In this document: positions 50,363 through 59,483 of the stretch, piece after piece
Layout of the letters: each line of letters opens with the position of its first letter
How positions within the stretch are numbered: the first letter of the stretch is position 1
From: Sphingomonas paeninsulae
Lineage (GTDB): Bacteria; Pseudomonadota; Alphaproteobacteria; Sphingomonadales; Sphingomonadaceae
Direction: 5' to 3'
Length of the DNA stretch: 64,000 nucleotides
Assembly: GCF_003660165.1 (NCBI RefSeq)
Contig: NZ_CP032829.1
Span: 2,431,001-2,495,000, forward strand
Made by a program: the position numbers and the translations under genes
The notes under the pieces: generated by a model
The model's input: the letters and a program-made list of their open reading frames with translations, nothing else
The model's database searches: none
What the model was told of the DNA's origin: nothing

Positions 50363-51169
50363 TCACCCATTTCCACGCTGGATTGGGTCAGCTCCAGCGA
50401 ACCAACGAGCAACGTCTGCGTCCACTTGCTGGCCGCGGGCCCGGGCAATCAGGCGCTGCACCCGCCGACGGGCGGCACCACTGTGGGTACGCCAGCGGCG
50501 ATCCGAGGTCAGCGCTGGATAGAAATGAAGGGCGATGTCCCGGGCGGTCGCGCCTGTTGCGATGGCATCGGCGGTGCGCAGCTCCAGGATCCATCGATTG
50601 GCGCGCCGCTCACGAGGATATGCTGACGCCAAAAATGCCTGCCGCTGGACCAATTCGGTAAGCCGCTGCAGCGTTTCGGCAGGCGCTCGCGCCGAGATCA
50701 GGCCATCGATCCGGTAAGCCAGCAGCGCTGGGCTTCCAACCACGCTTCCGGTGGCGATATCGAGCCGGATCCCATGCGTGCCATCGCTGATCAGCACATG
50801 CTCCCCTATCGTCGTGCCTACGCGCAACTTCGCCAGCGAAGCCAGTTTCCGGAGATCGAAGGCATCGCGCGGGCCTGGATCGCGGTCGAGGACATCGGCC
50901 GTGAGCACGGTCGGGTCGATCGCGCCCGACCAGAGTGGTCGTGCCTGCTTTGCGTCGAGCCTTGGATCTTCATAGTCAATGAGGCCGAAACTCTCCGGCG
51001 TTCGCCATGGGGCATGGCCCGCTCTCTTGCTGCGTCCCGACCACGCATCGCGATAGCGTGACGAGCGGCGTAACCATTCCCAGGCGAAGGCGGATCGGGG
51101 CATTGGGACCAGATGGGCATAATCCTGAGCCCGGCTCCAGTCAGGCAGACCGGGCTGGCCCGTATCCAT
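50363..51169 (-). CDS. FseA-like regulator with DUF6499 and DUF2285 domains
   Basis: This 268-residue protein begins with WSRAQDYAHLVPMPRSAFAWEWLRRSSRYRDAW, the DUF6499 pattern. It ends in a DUF2285-type helix-turn-helix (ELRTADAIATGATARDIALHFYP, then RRRVQRLIARARG). In ICEMlSymR7A the two domains are joined by programmed frameshifting to form FseA, an activator of excision controlled by quorum sensing. Here they are in one frame. It lies divergent from luxR with a 279-base spacer. Role in activating excision genes is inferred from this parallel. Confidence 0.75.
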   Translation of the reverse strand: MDTGQPGLPDWSRAQDYAHLVPMPRSAFAWEWLRRSSRYRDAWSGRSKRAGHAPWRTPESFGLIDYEDPRLDAKQARPLWSGAIDPTVLTADVLDRDPGPRDAFDLRKLASLAKLRVGTTIGEHVLISDGTHGIRLDIATGSVVGSPALLAYRIDGLISARAPAETLQRLTELVQRQAFLASAYPRERRANRWILELRTADAIATGATARDIALHFYPALTSDRRWRTHSGAARRRVQRLIARARGQQVDADVARWFAGADPIQRGNG

Positions 51170-51448
51170 CGGCTAGAGGCCGTCAAGCGGCTCGACCGCA
51201 TCGTCACTGAACAAGCAAGGCGATCTAAACAATCTGGACATGATCACTCCAAACTGAAGCGAATTCCTCTTTATATTTGGAATATAGTTTGGTTATTTGT
51301 CAATTGCTTGCTTTGGTGTAACCCGCCGCCACCGCGCGGCGTTAACTTTCATGGTGCCGGGCCCGGCTTGAGAACCGCGCGGTCCGGTCCAAGGGGACGG
51401 CGACGGACTGTGGCTCAGGGACGCAGCGCCGGGCGACCGAAGAACACG

Positions 51449-52192
51449 ATGCGCTCACCCGAACTCGCCCAGTCGTATATCGACGCTTTTGCCGCGGCAC
51501 GGAATTTCGAAGAACTTCAGGACATATTGGCCCGAGCATGTGTCGCAGCCGGGTTCCGCTATTACGCTTTGACCCAGCACGCCGATTTCAAGCCGGGCCG
51601 TTCGAAACTTCTGCGCATGCACAATTATCCCGCGGGCTATGCCTTCTGGTTCGATGCGCGTCGCCTCGGCAAGAACGACCCGGTCCACCGCGCCAGCCAA
51701 CTCCGGACGTCGGGGTTTAGATGGAGCGAGATCGCAGGCCTGATCGACTTCACCGCCGACGACGAACTGGTCTTCGCGCAGGCGCGTGCTTGCGGCATCG
51801 GCGACGGCTTTACCGTGCCCGGCAATGTCACCGGTGAGTTGTCGGGGTCGATCTCGTTTGCCATGGGGGTCGGCGAGGTCATCGATGACGACGCGATCCA
51901 GTTCGCGCGCCTCATCAGCACCTATGCCTTTGATCGGGCGCGGGTTCTCAGCGGCACGAGACCGTTTCGCCAGCATGCACCGATCACGTTGCGGCAACGC
52001 GCCTGTCTGCTGTGGTCCAGCAAGGGTAAGACAGATGAACAGACGGCCTCGATCATGGGGATCAGCCGCAACACAGTGCTGGGTCATATGCGTGCCGTCC
52101 GCGATACCTATGATTCACCAAGTCGGCTTTACGTGGTGGTGGTCGCGCTCTTCGAGGGTACGATCTGCTTCAGTGACATTCTGGACGCTTGA
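51449..52192 (+). CDS. LuxR-family quorum-sensing regulator
   Basis: This 247-residue protein has an N-terminal acyl-homoserine-lactone domain, including Tyr/Trp positions around YPAGYAFWFD, the NDPVHRAS aspartate-proline and FRWSEI tryptophan. The C-terminal LuxR helix-turn-helix is LRQRACLLWSSKGKTDEQTASIMGISRNTVLGHMRAV. ATG 51449 is the best start, though the frame is open far upstream. It lies 70 bases before luxI on the same strand, so they form a luxR-luxI pair resembling TraR-TraI of mobile elements. Confidence 0.9.
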   Translation: MRSPELAQSYIDAFAAARNFEELQDILARACVAAGFRYYALTQHADFKPGRSKLLRMHNYPAGYAFWFDARRLGKNDPVHRASQLRTSGFRWSEIAGLIDFTADDELVFAQARACGIGDGFTVPGNVTGELSGSISFAMGVGEVIDDDAIQFARLISTYAFDRARVLSGTRPFRQHAPITLRQRACLLWSSKGKTDEQTASIMGISRNTVLGHMRAVRDTYDSPSRLYVVVVALFEGTICFSDILDA

Positions 52193-52209
52193 TAGCTATA
52201 TGTAGCTAT
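52192..52209. promoter_or_regulatory. Candidate lux box upstream of luxI
   Basis: ATAGCTA, four bases, then TAGCTAT is a perfect 18-bp inverted repeat starting at the last base of luxR and ending 53 bases before the luxI ATG. Size and position fit a LuxR binding site. Confidence 0.55.
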
Positions 52210-52262
52210 ACCCCGCATCAAACCGGCATGCTCGATTGAGCGCTCCATCAATGGAGGCAATC

Positions 52263-52874
52263 ATGCTGGTAACCGTCAGTGAAACCAACCACATCCACGA
52301 GAGCGACGTGCTGCGCGCCATGTTCGAGGCGCGCAAGCACGTGTTCATCGATCTGCTCAAATGGCCACTTCCCGTAGTTGCCGAGCGCTATGAGATTGAT
52401 CAGTTCGACGATCGCCACGCGGTCTATCTGATCATCACCGATGAGCAGGGTCATCATATGGGATCGGCCCGTTTGCTGGACTCGACGCGCCCGGGCATCC
52501 TCAACACCTTGTTCGCCGACCTCTGCGACTTCGACATGCCGATCGGCCCCGATGTCTATGAAATCACGCGTTTCTGCCTGTCTCGCGGTTTGCGCGCACG
52601 CGACCGCCGCTTCGTTCGTGACCGGCTGGTCACCGCAATCGCGCATTATGCGCTGGCCAACGGCATCACCACCTACACAGGCGTCGCCGAGTGGGGCTGG
52701 ATGCAGCAGATCCTGAGCTTTGGCTGGCAGTGCCGACCGCTTGGCTTTCCCAAGGACCGCGAGGGCGCGACGCTTGGCGCGCTACGCATCGACATCGCAG
52801 CCGATACGATTAATCGGCTTGTCGCCGCCGGCATTTCGGATGGAACCGAGATGCCAATCCGGCAGGCGGCGTGA
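52263..52874 (+). CDS. Acyl-homoserine-lactone synthase
   Basis: This 203-residue LuxI-family enzyme makes acyl-homoserine lactones from AdoMet and acyl-ACP. Conserved residues are present: FEARKHVFIDLLKW (Arg, Phe, Trp), YEIDQFDD (two Asp), GSARLLDS (Arg) and YEITRFCLS (Glu, Arg). All catalytic positions are intact, so it should be active. ATG 52263 follows GGAGG by five bases; the ATG at 52251 overlaps that site. The acyl chain cannot be predicted. Confidence 0.93.
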   Translation: MLVTVSETNHIHESDVLRAMFEARKHVFIDLLKWPLPVVAERYEIDQFDDRHAVYLIITDEQGHHMGSARLLDSTRPGILNTLFADLCDFDMPIGPDVYEITRFCLSRGLRARDRRFVRDRLVTAIAHYALANGITTYTGVAEWGWMQQILSFGWQCRPLGFPKDREGATLGALRIDIAADTINRLVAAGISDGTEMPIRQAA

Positions 52875-52949
52875 GGTGGGCGCCCCCGCCATGGCAGCGT
52901 GCGGACATGCTGCAGTCGACCCGCATTTGGAAATGCTTGGGAATGAGGG

Positions 52950-53843
52950 CTATTCGGCGGCCAGCATGATACCGCCGTTCGACCAGCGCTTTCCGGCAAG
53001 CTGGCTGATCTGGTAATCGCCGAAATCACCGTCCGCGCTCGCCGACCTGAGCCGCGTTTCGAATCCCTCGAAGCGGTTGCGAAAGCGGAAGTTGACCACG
53101 CCCGCAACGGCGTCGGCACCATAGATGGCCGAGGCACCGTCGGTCAGAAGCTCGATCCGCTCGATCGCGCTCGAGGGAAGCAGCGAGATGTCGCTGAACG
53201 AACCATTCGCCCCGGCAAGTGCGGGCCGCACGCCATCGAACAGAACGAGTGTCGAGGTGTCTCCCAGCCCGCGCAGGTTGATCCCGGTCCCGAAGCTGCC
53301 ATTGTCGGGCGCGCCGTTAAGGTCGGACACACCCTGGCTCGCCTCGGCCTGACCGCCACCATAATTCTGCGCGATGGTCTGCAGGATGTCGGTAACCGAC
53401 GAGCGGCCGCTTTTATCGAGGGCTTCGCGCGTGACCACGACGATCGGCGATCCGACGGGCGCGCTGCCACGGATACGCGTACCCGTCACGACCAGCTCCT
53501 GGTTGTCTCCGGGCGCTTCGCCACGTTCGCGCGGCAGATCAGGCTTTATGACAAAAGCGCGGTTGATGATTTCGGCGTGTAGCCCCGAGGCGCGCAGCAG
53601 CGACTGGATCGCCTGCTCCGGGAGCGCGTTGCCGGTGAGCCGTCGGCTCTTCTTGCCCGCGACCAGCGGGTCGGCAAAGATCACCTCGCGACCCGACGCG
53701 ACGCCGAAGGCACGCAGCGCCATGCCCAGATCCTGCGCGCCGATGTCAAAATGATGGTGCGCCTGTGCGCTGGCGCTGGCCGGGATCGTCAGTACCATGA
53801 TCGCCGTGATGGCCATCAGGCTGGTGTTGTGAGTGAAACGCAT
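52950..53843 (-). pseudogene. TonB-dependent receptor, truncated after the plug domain
   Basis: The 297-residue frame has a signal peptide and an STN signalling domain (FDIGAQDLGMALRAFGVASG). A TonB box/linker region and a complete plug domain follow (QNYGGG, LRGLGDTSTLVLFDGVR, ASAIYGADAVAGVVNF). It stops after GGIMLAAE with TAG, before any barrel strands; a full receptor would be about 800-900 residues. The following DNA to luxI is not barrel-coding. It is the transducer of the FecI-FecR pair upstream, so the cassette cannot transport its ligand. A recombination end near 52,945 is likely. Confidence 0.88.
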
Positions 53844-53935
53844 CGGTCGGTCCCCCTTCGGACGCGGGCCTGTTGCCCGTCCGAGATGGCTGACGATGTG
53901 TTTTCAAACTCCCCTACGAATTTATTGGCACGGCT

Positions 53936-54889
53936 TCAGCGGCCCCCAGACAGAAGGATGCCTCGATCGGATTCGGACAGCCTCAGGTCGAGCGCAGCGG
54001 CAAGTTTTTCCGCCAGCGCGCGCGCGTCGCGCACGTCGAAGACGCCACTTATCCGACGGCCGGTGGTGACATCGGGGGCAAGGACGATGCGCACGCTGGC
54101 GTGACGATTGGCAAGAGCGATGACACGACCGAGTGGTACGCCATTGAAACTCAGGCGCGAAACCGGCCACGCAGCATCGCTGACGTGCGTCGGTACTGCG
54201 TGCATGCCGTGCGAGGACGCATCGAGCGTTTGCCCGGCGCGCATGGTGACCGGGGCGCTGGGGTGATCGGAGGGAGTCTCCACGGTCGTCGTCACGTCGA
54301 CCACGCCGCTGATGAGTACGATATGTGTCCCCGTGCGCGTCTGGCTGACGTCGAACACGGTTCCGTGCGCGGTCACCTTCTGCCCGTCGGCCAAAACGAC
54401 GAAGCGGCGCGCCGGGTCGTGTGCAACGATGAACCGCGCGCGACCGCGCGTCAGTGTCACCCGGCGCTCGCGGTCGGTGAGATCGACCGCGATTGCGCTG
54501 TCGGCGTCGAGAAGCACGATCGACATGTCAGCAAGACGGAACGCGCGCACCGCAGATCCGGCTGATGTTGCGAGGGCCACGGGCAGTTGCTTGGCGTCCC
54601 CCCACGGGCGCCATACGATCGTGCCGACGGCGACGAGCGCAACGAGCGCCGCCAGCGCGTGCTGCCGGCGAAAGGCGCTTTGCAACTTCACGGGCGAGGC
54701 TGCCTGCCGCGATGCGCGATGGCGCGTGTTGCGCGCGATGTCCCAGTGACGCTCGGTCTGGGCAAATGCGGCGGCGTGGCGCGGATCAGCGTCCCGCCAG
54801 GCCACGAAGGCTGCACGATGACGCGCGCCATCAGGGCGGTTCAGCCGCGCCCACCAGACGTCGGCCTCGTCGTCGATACGGGTGCCCAT
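53936..54889 (-). CDS. FecR-family anti-sigma regulator
   Basis: This 317-residue inner-membrane protein has an N-terminal cytoplasmic sigma-binding region (ADVWWARLNR, then FVAWRDADPRHAAAFAQTERHWD), one membrane helix (LAALVALVAVGTIV), and a periplasmic FecR domain (RRVTLTRGRARFIVAHD, HGTVFDVSQTRTGTHIVLISGVVDV). It relays signals from the STN domain of a receptor to the sigma factor. It starts one base inside the sigma gene (TGATG) and is followed by the receptor gene. Confidence 0.93.
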   Translation of the reverse strand: MGTRIDDEADVWWARLNRPDGARHRAAFVAWRDADPRHAAAFAQTERHWDIARNTRHRASRQAASPVKLQSAFRRQHALAALVALVAVGTIVWRPWGDAKQLPVALATSAGSAVRAFRLADMSIVLLDADSAIAVDLTDRERRVTLTRGRARFIVAHDPARRFVVLADGQKVTAHGTVFDVSQTRTGTHIVLISGVVDVTTTVETPSDHPSAPVTMRAGQTLDASSHGMHAVPTHVSDAAWPVSRLSFNGVPLGRVIALANRHASVRIVLAPDVTTGRRISGVFDVRDARALAEKLAAALDLRLSESDRGILLSGGR

Positions 54890-55458
54890 CAGCGCTGACC
54901 GCAGCGACGGCGGATGAGCTTCAATGCTGCGCTGATGTGTTTTTCGACACCTTTCACGCTCAGTCCCATGCGTTGCCCGATCTCGCTGTAATCGAGACCG
55001 TCTATGCGATGCAAAAGAAACACGTCGCGCGTCTTGGGTTTCATCCGTCGGATGGCGTCATCGACGCGGGCCAGCATGTCCCGCGCTTCGAGCTGGGCAT
55101 GCGGATCGGGCCCGGCAACGGGATAGGCATCGATATCGTCATGAAGCGCGGGTGGCGCGCGCACGGCGCTACGTGCCGAATCGCGCAGGAGATTGCGGCC
55201 TATTCGCGACAGATAGGCTGCCGGGTTTTCGGGAGTTCCGCCTGAGCGGCTGATGCCGATCAGACGCCGGAAGCTGTCCTGTACATAGTCGAGAACGTCT
55301 TCGGGCTTTGCCCGACGGTTGAAATAGCCGGCAAGACGCGGTGCATCGCTGCGATAGAGGGCATCGAAATCACACGGCGCAGGGCTCCGCCCGTTCCAGT
55401 CCTCGGGCGGCAGCGGATCGCCTACGCTGTGTCCTCGTGTCCGTCCTTCGCCATCCAT
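54889..55458 (-). CDS. ECF sigma factor, FecI type
   Basis: This 189-residue extracytoplasmic sigma factor has region 2 (DALYRSDAPRLAGYFNRR, DVLDYVQDSFRRLI) and region 4 (RMKPKTRDVFLLHRIDGLDYSEIGQRMGLSVKGVEKHI), matching the FecI iron-uptake group. I chose ATG 55458 because GGAG lies eight bases upstream; the frame is open further upstream. It is coupled to fecR and the truncated receptor, so the regulatory half of the cassette is intact. Confidence 0.9.
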   Translation of the reverse strand: MDGEGRTRGHSVGDPLPPEDWNGRSPAPCDFDALYRSDAPRLAGYFNRRAKPEDVLDYVQDSFRRLIGISRSGGTPENPAAYLSRIGRNLLRDSARSAVRAPPALHDDIDAYPVAGPDPHAQLEARDMLARVDDAIRRMKPKTRDVFLLHRIDGLDYSEIGQRMGLSVKGVEKHISAALKLIRRRCGQR

Positions 55459-55782
55459 CGCCGACGCTCCGCGCGCCGGTGCATGTCGATTGTCGAGCCG
55501 ACGCCGGGACATGCGACCGCGCCCGGAAAAAAGATCAAGGGCGTATGCCCACCACCGGCGGCAACCCGACGGGGTCACGCCTGTGTTCTTCTGCCTCGAG
55601 CGGAGTTCTCAAGCTCCGGCGCCTCGTCAACCGTGGCGCGCTGGCGAGTCTAAACGTGCGGAATCGCGATGCAAGTCCCGATTTCGGGCTGCGCCGACCG
55701 ACACGAAGGCGCTGCTTGCTATCCCGTGGCTCCTTCGTTTCTCGACTGTTCCGAACGTCTGGTGGACGGGAAGGAAGCCCGT

Positions 55783-56511
55783 TCAGGGGTTTGAGCGCGT
55801 GTCGACCCAGCCGCTGCTGGTCAGCACGAGCGTGGTCCTGCCTTCGGCGCCATCGGCGGCGGTCGTCTTTGCAAGGATCGGGAAGGCGGCGATCATCGAC
55901 GGCAGCGTCGCCCAGTCGGCCTTGTCCTTCAGCCTGTAGCGATAGCGCACCGATGACACCGTCGTCCCCATGACCGGGCTCGGCTCGGTAAATCGCGTGA
56001 TGGCATCGACCTGCGGGGTTCCGTAGCAGAACTGGTCGCCCAGGGGACCAAAGACGGCGTTCGGTTGTGCATCGGGATGCCGAAGCGCCTTTTGACCCAT
56101 GGCGGTCAGGTCGTAGATCCTGACCGCGAGCGTCTGTCGGGTCGGCGGCCCGGTGAACTTTGGCCTGGTGATGTCGATCGTTCCCGTTTTTGTATTCAGC
56201 AACCCGGCGGATGCGAACAGATCGAACGGCGCGGTGTTCGTCATGAACAGCGACCTGGCCGAGCGATCGGCGGGGAGCGCGACATACGCCGGAAAGGCTG
56301 CGACATCCTTCTCGTGACCGACGGGCCTGAGCGCGCCGAACGAGGAGGGCGCATCGATGCAAAAGGGATGCGTGTCGAGATAGCCATCGATCGCCCTGGT
56401 GAAATTGGCGTTGTCCGCCTATTTGGGATCGCTGCACGCGCCGAGCAGCACCAGTGCGGCACAGACCCACAGCGCCAGACGTCGTCGGGTGTTTTTCGGG
56501 TGCGCAGTCAT
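55783..56511 (-). pseudogene. Hypothetical lipoprotein interrupted by an amber codon
   Basis: ATG 56511 opens a lipoprotein signal (RRRLALWVCAALVLLGACSDPK) that ends at TAG 56421-56419 after 30 residues. The same frame continues open for about 212 further codons: ADNANFTRAIDGYLDTHPF, LFMTNTAPFDLFASAGLL, ending SGWVDTRSNP. A CAG-to-TAG change would explain it. No family is recognised. The in-frame ATG at 56244 would give a 153-residue product without an export signal, probably not functional. Confidence 0.82.
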
Positions 56512-56701
56512 CGGCGTCTTGTGTCTGTCCTGTCTTTCGGTTCCGATTCTAGGGCGGTGGCGGGCGTGGCTCAAGCAGGGCGAGGACATCGGAACTCCGT
56601 TTCGCCGCGGAGCGGAGTCGGTTGATCGCATCATGAAAGCCCTTGGGCGCCCCGTCGCGCGTGCGACGACCGCGCTCTAGGCTGCGTCTTCCAGCGCACC
56701 C

Positions 56702-56894
56702 CCGAGCCCCTACCGGGTCTCGGCCGTCGGTAACGATCGCTGGCGCGAAAGGGGCCGGCGTGCCGGCCCGGCAATGAGGCGGCGTGGCCCGCGCCGCCGC
56801 GCTGTTTGTGGGGCCTCTCCCGGGACGCGGGATGGGCGGCCCTCCCGGCTAGGCCCGCGCGGGGCCCGCCGCAACCCGGCCCTGTGGGCCGGGT
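56702..56894. other. GC-rich hairpin array upstream of ardC
   Basis: Perfect stems occur at 56752-56769 (GGGCCGGC/GCCGGCCC), 56778-56798 (GGCGGCG/CGCCGCC) and 56874-56894 (ACCCGGCCC/GGGCCGGGT), with an imperfect one at 56702-56723. The stretch lacks a convincing gene. Leading regions of conjugative elements carry comparable single-strand folds near antirestriction genes. Confidence 0.65.
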
Positions 56895-57018
56895 CCTCCA
56901 CTTACGTTGCGGCCCGTTGGGTGCGGCCGTCCCCTTTTGCGCAGGCCTGTCCGGTCGTCTTTGCCGCCCACCCCCGTCCGGGGTGGCCTTGGCGGAATTG
57001 GTGAAAGGAGCAGGTCTT

Positions 57019-57627
57019 ATGCCACGTTATTCGAAGTCTGGCCCATGCGGACAGCGGGGAGGGGGCGGCGCTGACGCGCCGCGCGTCTCCATCTACGCCG
57101 AGGTCACCGACCGCATCATTGCCGAACTCGAAGCCGGGCGTATCCCATGGGTGCAGCCGTGGTCGAATGCCGCTGCGCGCCCCGACCTTCCGGCCAATGC
57201 CGTTACGGGCCGCGCCTATTCGGGGATCAACATTCTCTGCCTGTGGGGTGCGGTCATCAAGCACGGTTTTGCGGCGCAGCGCTGGCTGACCTTTGCACAG
57301 GCGCGGAACGCTGGCGGCATGGTCCGCAAGGGCGAACATGGCACACAGGTGGTTTTCGCCAATCGCTTTATGCCCAAGGGCGACGGGGCAGGGGGAAACG
57401 GGAACGGAGGCAACGGGAGCGGCGGCGCGGCAAACGCAGACGTGACACCCGGCAGCGAGAACGGCAGCAAGGCCATCCCGTTCCTCAAACGCTTTCTGCA
57501 AGAGCCTCATCCCAGCGATCTTGTGGAACTGCTGCGGTCCCGCGCCTGCCAAGACGCTCTGCCTCCGCGGCAAGAGCGAGAAAACGCGTACGGCGCGCTT
57601 CGACTTTGCTGGCAAAAACCACGGTAG
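57019..57627 (+). pseudogene. ArdC-like antirestriction protein, 3' truncated
   Basis: The N-terminal ArdC domain is clear: VSIYAEVTDRIIAELEAGRIPWVQPW, ANAVTGRAYSGINILCLW and WLTFAQARNAGG, then VRKGEHGTQVVFANRF. Such proteins bind single-stranded DNA and protect incoming plasmids. The usual continuation after AIPFLKRF and the C-terminal metalloprotease domain are missing; from about 57,494 the frame runs antisense to the mfd-like gene and ends at 57,627. GTGAAAGGAG precedes ATG 57019. Confidence 0.85.
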
Positions 57628-58282
57628 CGGGCTTGAGGTGAGCGAGAAGTGACACCCCTGCTCCAATTAGCGGTTCGGCTGCGCGGCCGACTTCAATGAA
57701 CGCAACATCCGCAATGGTTCGCTGGCTTAATGGGTCGTAGGTCCGCAAGGTGGCGATCCTCCCATCAGCGATTTCGATACGGACCGGCAGATCGGAGTCT
57801 GCTGGGAAAATGTCTATCACCTCTCCCCGAACAGCGATCTCCCCGGGCTCGTCGATCCGATCGTCAACGAAATACCCGATGTCGAACAACTGATCCGACA
57901 GCGCGGCTACGTCGATCTCATCGCCAAGAGCTAGGCGCGGCGGTGCGGCATTGAAGTCCGCTGGTCCTGGGTACAGACGCGCAGTCGCCTCCGCGGCAAC
58001 AACGCATGCCAACGGAGTATCTTCCTTGTTTCCTATAATCAGGCGTAGCCGGCGTAACGCCGCAACGCGGCGCCCTGCATTGGCGGGGCTCGCAGGAGTA
58101 TCGTCCCCGGGCAACGCGTCACTCGACGGAATGAAGATCACGGGATCTCGCGTGATCGCAGCGACAGCCGCCGCCATTGCCTCGGCCTCGCGTTCATCAT
58201 CGGCGACATAGAGGATCAACCCTCCGGCCATGGCTTCGGCTATGCGGGTTGCGACGCGCGCCTGAGGCGTACTTTGGTTCAT
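57485..58282 (-). pseudogene. Mfd-like protein, N-terminal fragment
   Basis: The 265-residue frame resembles the UvrB-like N-terminal domains of transcription-repair coupling factor: EREAEAMAAAVAAI, FIPSSDALPGDD, and GEIAVRGEVIDIFPADSDLPVRIEI with YDPLSQRT. The RNA-polymerase-binding and helicase domains (Mfd about 1150 residues) are absent. The stop comes a few codons past the point where ardC homology also ends, at about 57,494, so one rearrangement truncated both. It diverges from the standard Mfd sequence and is probably an accessory paralogue. Confidence 0.75.
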
Positions 58283-58401
58283 GTTCTCAAAATCCCTTAC
58301 TCAGCAAATGCCATGAGCTGCCCGGTCGTTGGTCGGTATGCTTTGTTAATCGTGCCGGCAGCGACAACCTGACACGTTCGTGAAAATGCACTGCTTACGG
58401 G

Positions 58402-58959
58402 TTACGCTGCGGCTGCCTTAGCTAAAGGCAATAGACTTAAAGCGTCGGGATCGAGGTCGGTTTCAACAGTGTCATGCACGATCCTGGCTTGAGTCCAGGG
58501 CAGCTGATGGAGAGTCTCGCCCAATCCGCCGACACCGCCAGCACTGATGATCAGGTATTCAAGCTGGCCGGATTCACACGCAGCCATTGCCTCGACCGCC
58601 AGCGCGAGGCGATTGCCGTCCTTGCCAATAACGGGCATGCCACCCAGCGCGGTGGCTGAAAAAAGCGTAGCGCTTGTCTCGCGCTTGCTTATTGCGATAG
58701 CCGCCTTGGCTGTGTCCTCGACGCGCGCCTGGTGGCCAAGCCATCGCCAAATTCCGAGAAGGTCGACCAGCATCAGAAAAGCGTTCGACCAGAGCAATTG
58801 GGTTTGCCCGCTCAGAACCGCGACTGTTGTCCATGCGACTGCGCCGACCGTAAAGATGACAAACCCCCAGCCAGTCACCCGCGCTCCCAGATTGGAAGCT
58901 GTCATCAGTGCCGCGGAGCAAGTCGCTACAAGCGCGATCCATCCTGCTACATTTTCCAT
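58402..58959 (-). CDS. Membrane protein with PRC-barrel domain
   Basis: This 185-residue protein has two to three N-terminal membrane helices (MENVAGWIALVATCSAALMT, VIFTVGAVAWTTVAVL, LLWSNAFLMLVDLLGIW). A cytoplasmic PRC-barrel-like domain follows, with GMPVIGKDGNRLALAVEAMA and LEYLIISAGGVGGLGETLHQLPW. PRC-barrels bind RNA or protein partners; the role here is unknown. The N-terminal part resembles YgjV/PnuC-like small membrane modules. Confidence 0.72.
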   Translation of the reverse strand: MENVAGWIALVATCSAALMTASNLGARVTGWGFVIFTVGAVAWTTVAVLSGQTQLLWSNAFLMLVDLLGIWRWLGHQARVEDTAKAAIAISKRETSATLFSATALGGMPVIGKDGNRLALAVEAMAACESGQLEYLIISAGGVGGLGETLHQLPWTQARIVHDTVETDLDPDALSLLPLAKAAAA

Positions 58960-59483
58960 AAGGACAACCTATCTGAGTGATTCCAAAATCTTATGCAGCA
59001 AGTGCTGCAAGAGACGAGCGATTGTCGGCTTGGCTAATACGGGAGTGGAGCGCCGTAAGGATGGCAGCTGTTGAACAGCTAACGAGATTGGTGCAAACAT
59101 GGATCAAGCGTATGTCTGGCCGGTTGGCCAATCTTTCCAGTTAATTGCCGCTCTGCCCGATGCCCGCGAAGATCGATAGTGGCGATGCTGGTGATCCGAT
59201 CAGAGGTCCTCTGACTGCTTCACCCCGCTTGCATCCTGCTCGCGAACACTCTTCCATTCGCCAAATGTCACGATGGAGCACTGAACGCCGGTTCAGCGAA
59301 TGGGCCACAGAATATATAAATCGATCGTTGGCAACATCCATTGTCCAAGTAAGCCAACAGCACAGTTGCAACGCGACCGCAAAACTGTGCCACAACCCGT
59401 CGCAGCCGATCCATCGTGTCTATGTATCAGGCGATGAGCGCCGACGCCTCTCTTGCCAGAAAGGCGCCAGCTGCTTGTCGAAG
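58960..59483. other. Gene-free stretch
   Basis: Only short frames with poor composition are present on both strands. I see no RNA gene, terminator or repeat with confidence. The region presumably contains the promoter of the PRC-barrel gene at its left end. Confidence 0.5.

Larger units (their letters stand above)
45192..57627. mobile_element. Integrated element at tRNA-Ser (right end not found)
   Basis: The region starts at the tRNA 3' end and begins with a P4-type integrase gene. It carries accessory genes typical of mobile elements: hipBA, an FseA-like regulator, luxR-luxI and ardC. It also contains truncated genes (TonB receptor, ardC) that show internal rearrangement. No second copy of the tRNA 3' end was seen to 64,000, so the end given (ardC) is a minimum and the true boundary may lie beyond the window. 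Confidence 0.55.

Noticed and set aside
53058-53068. TTCGAATCCCT matching part of the tRNA T-arm, possible right attachment site
   Set aside because: Only 11 bases match, it does not extend to the tRNA 3' end, and it lies within the receptor coding sequence.
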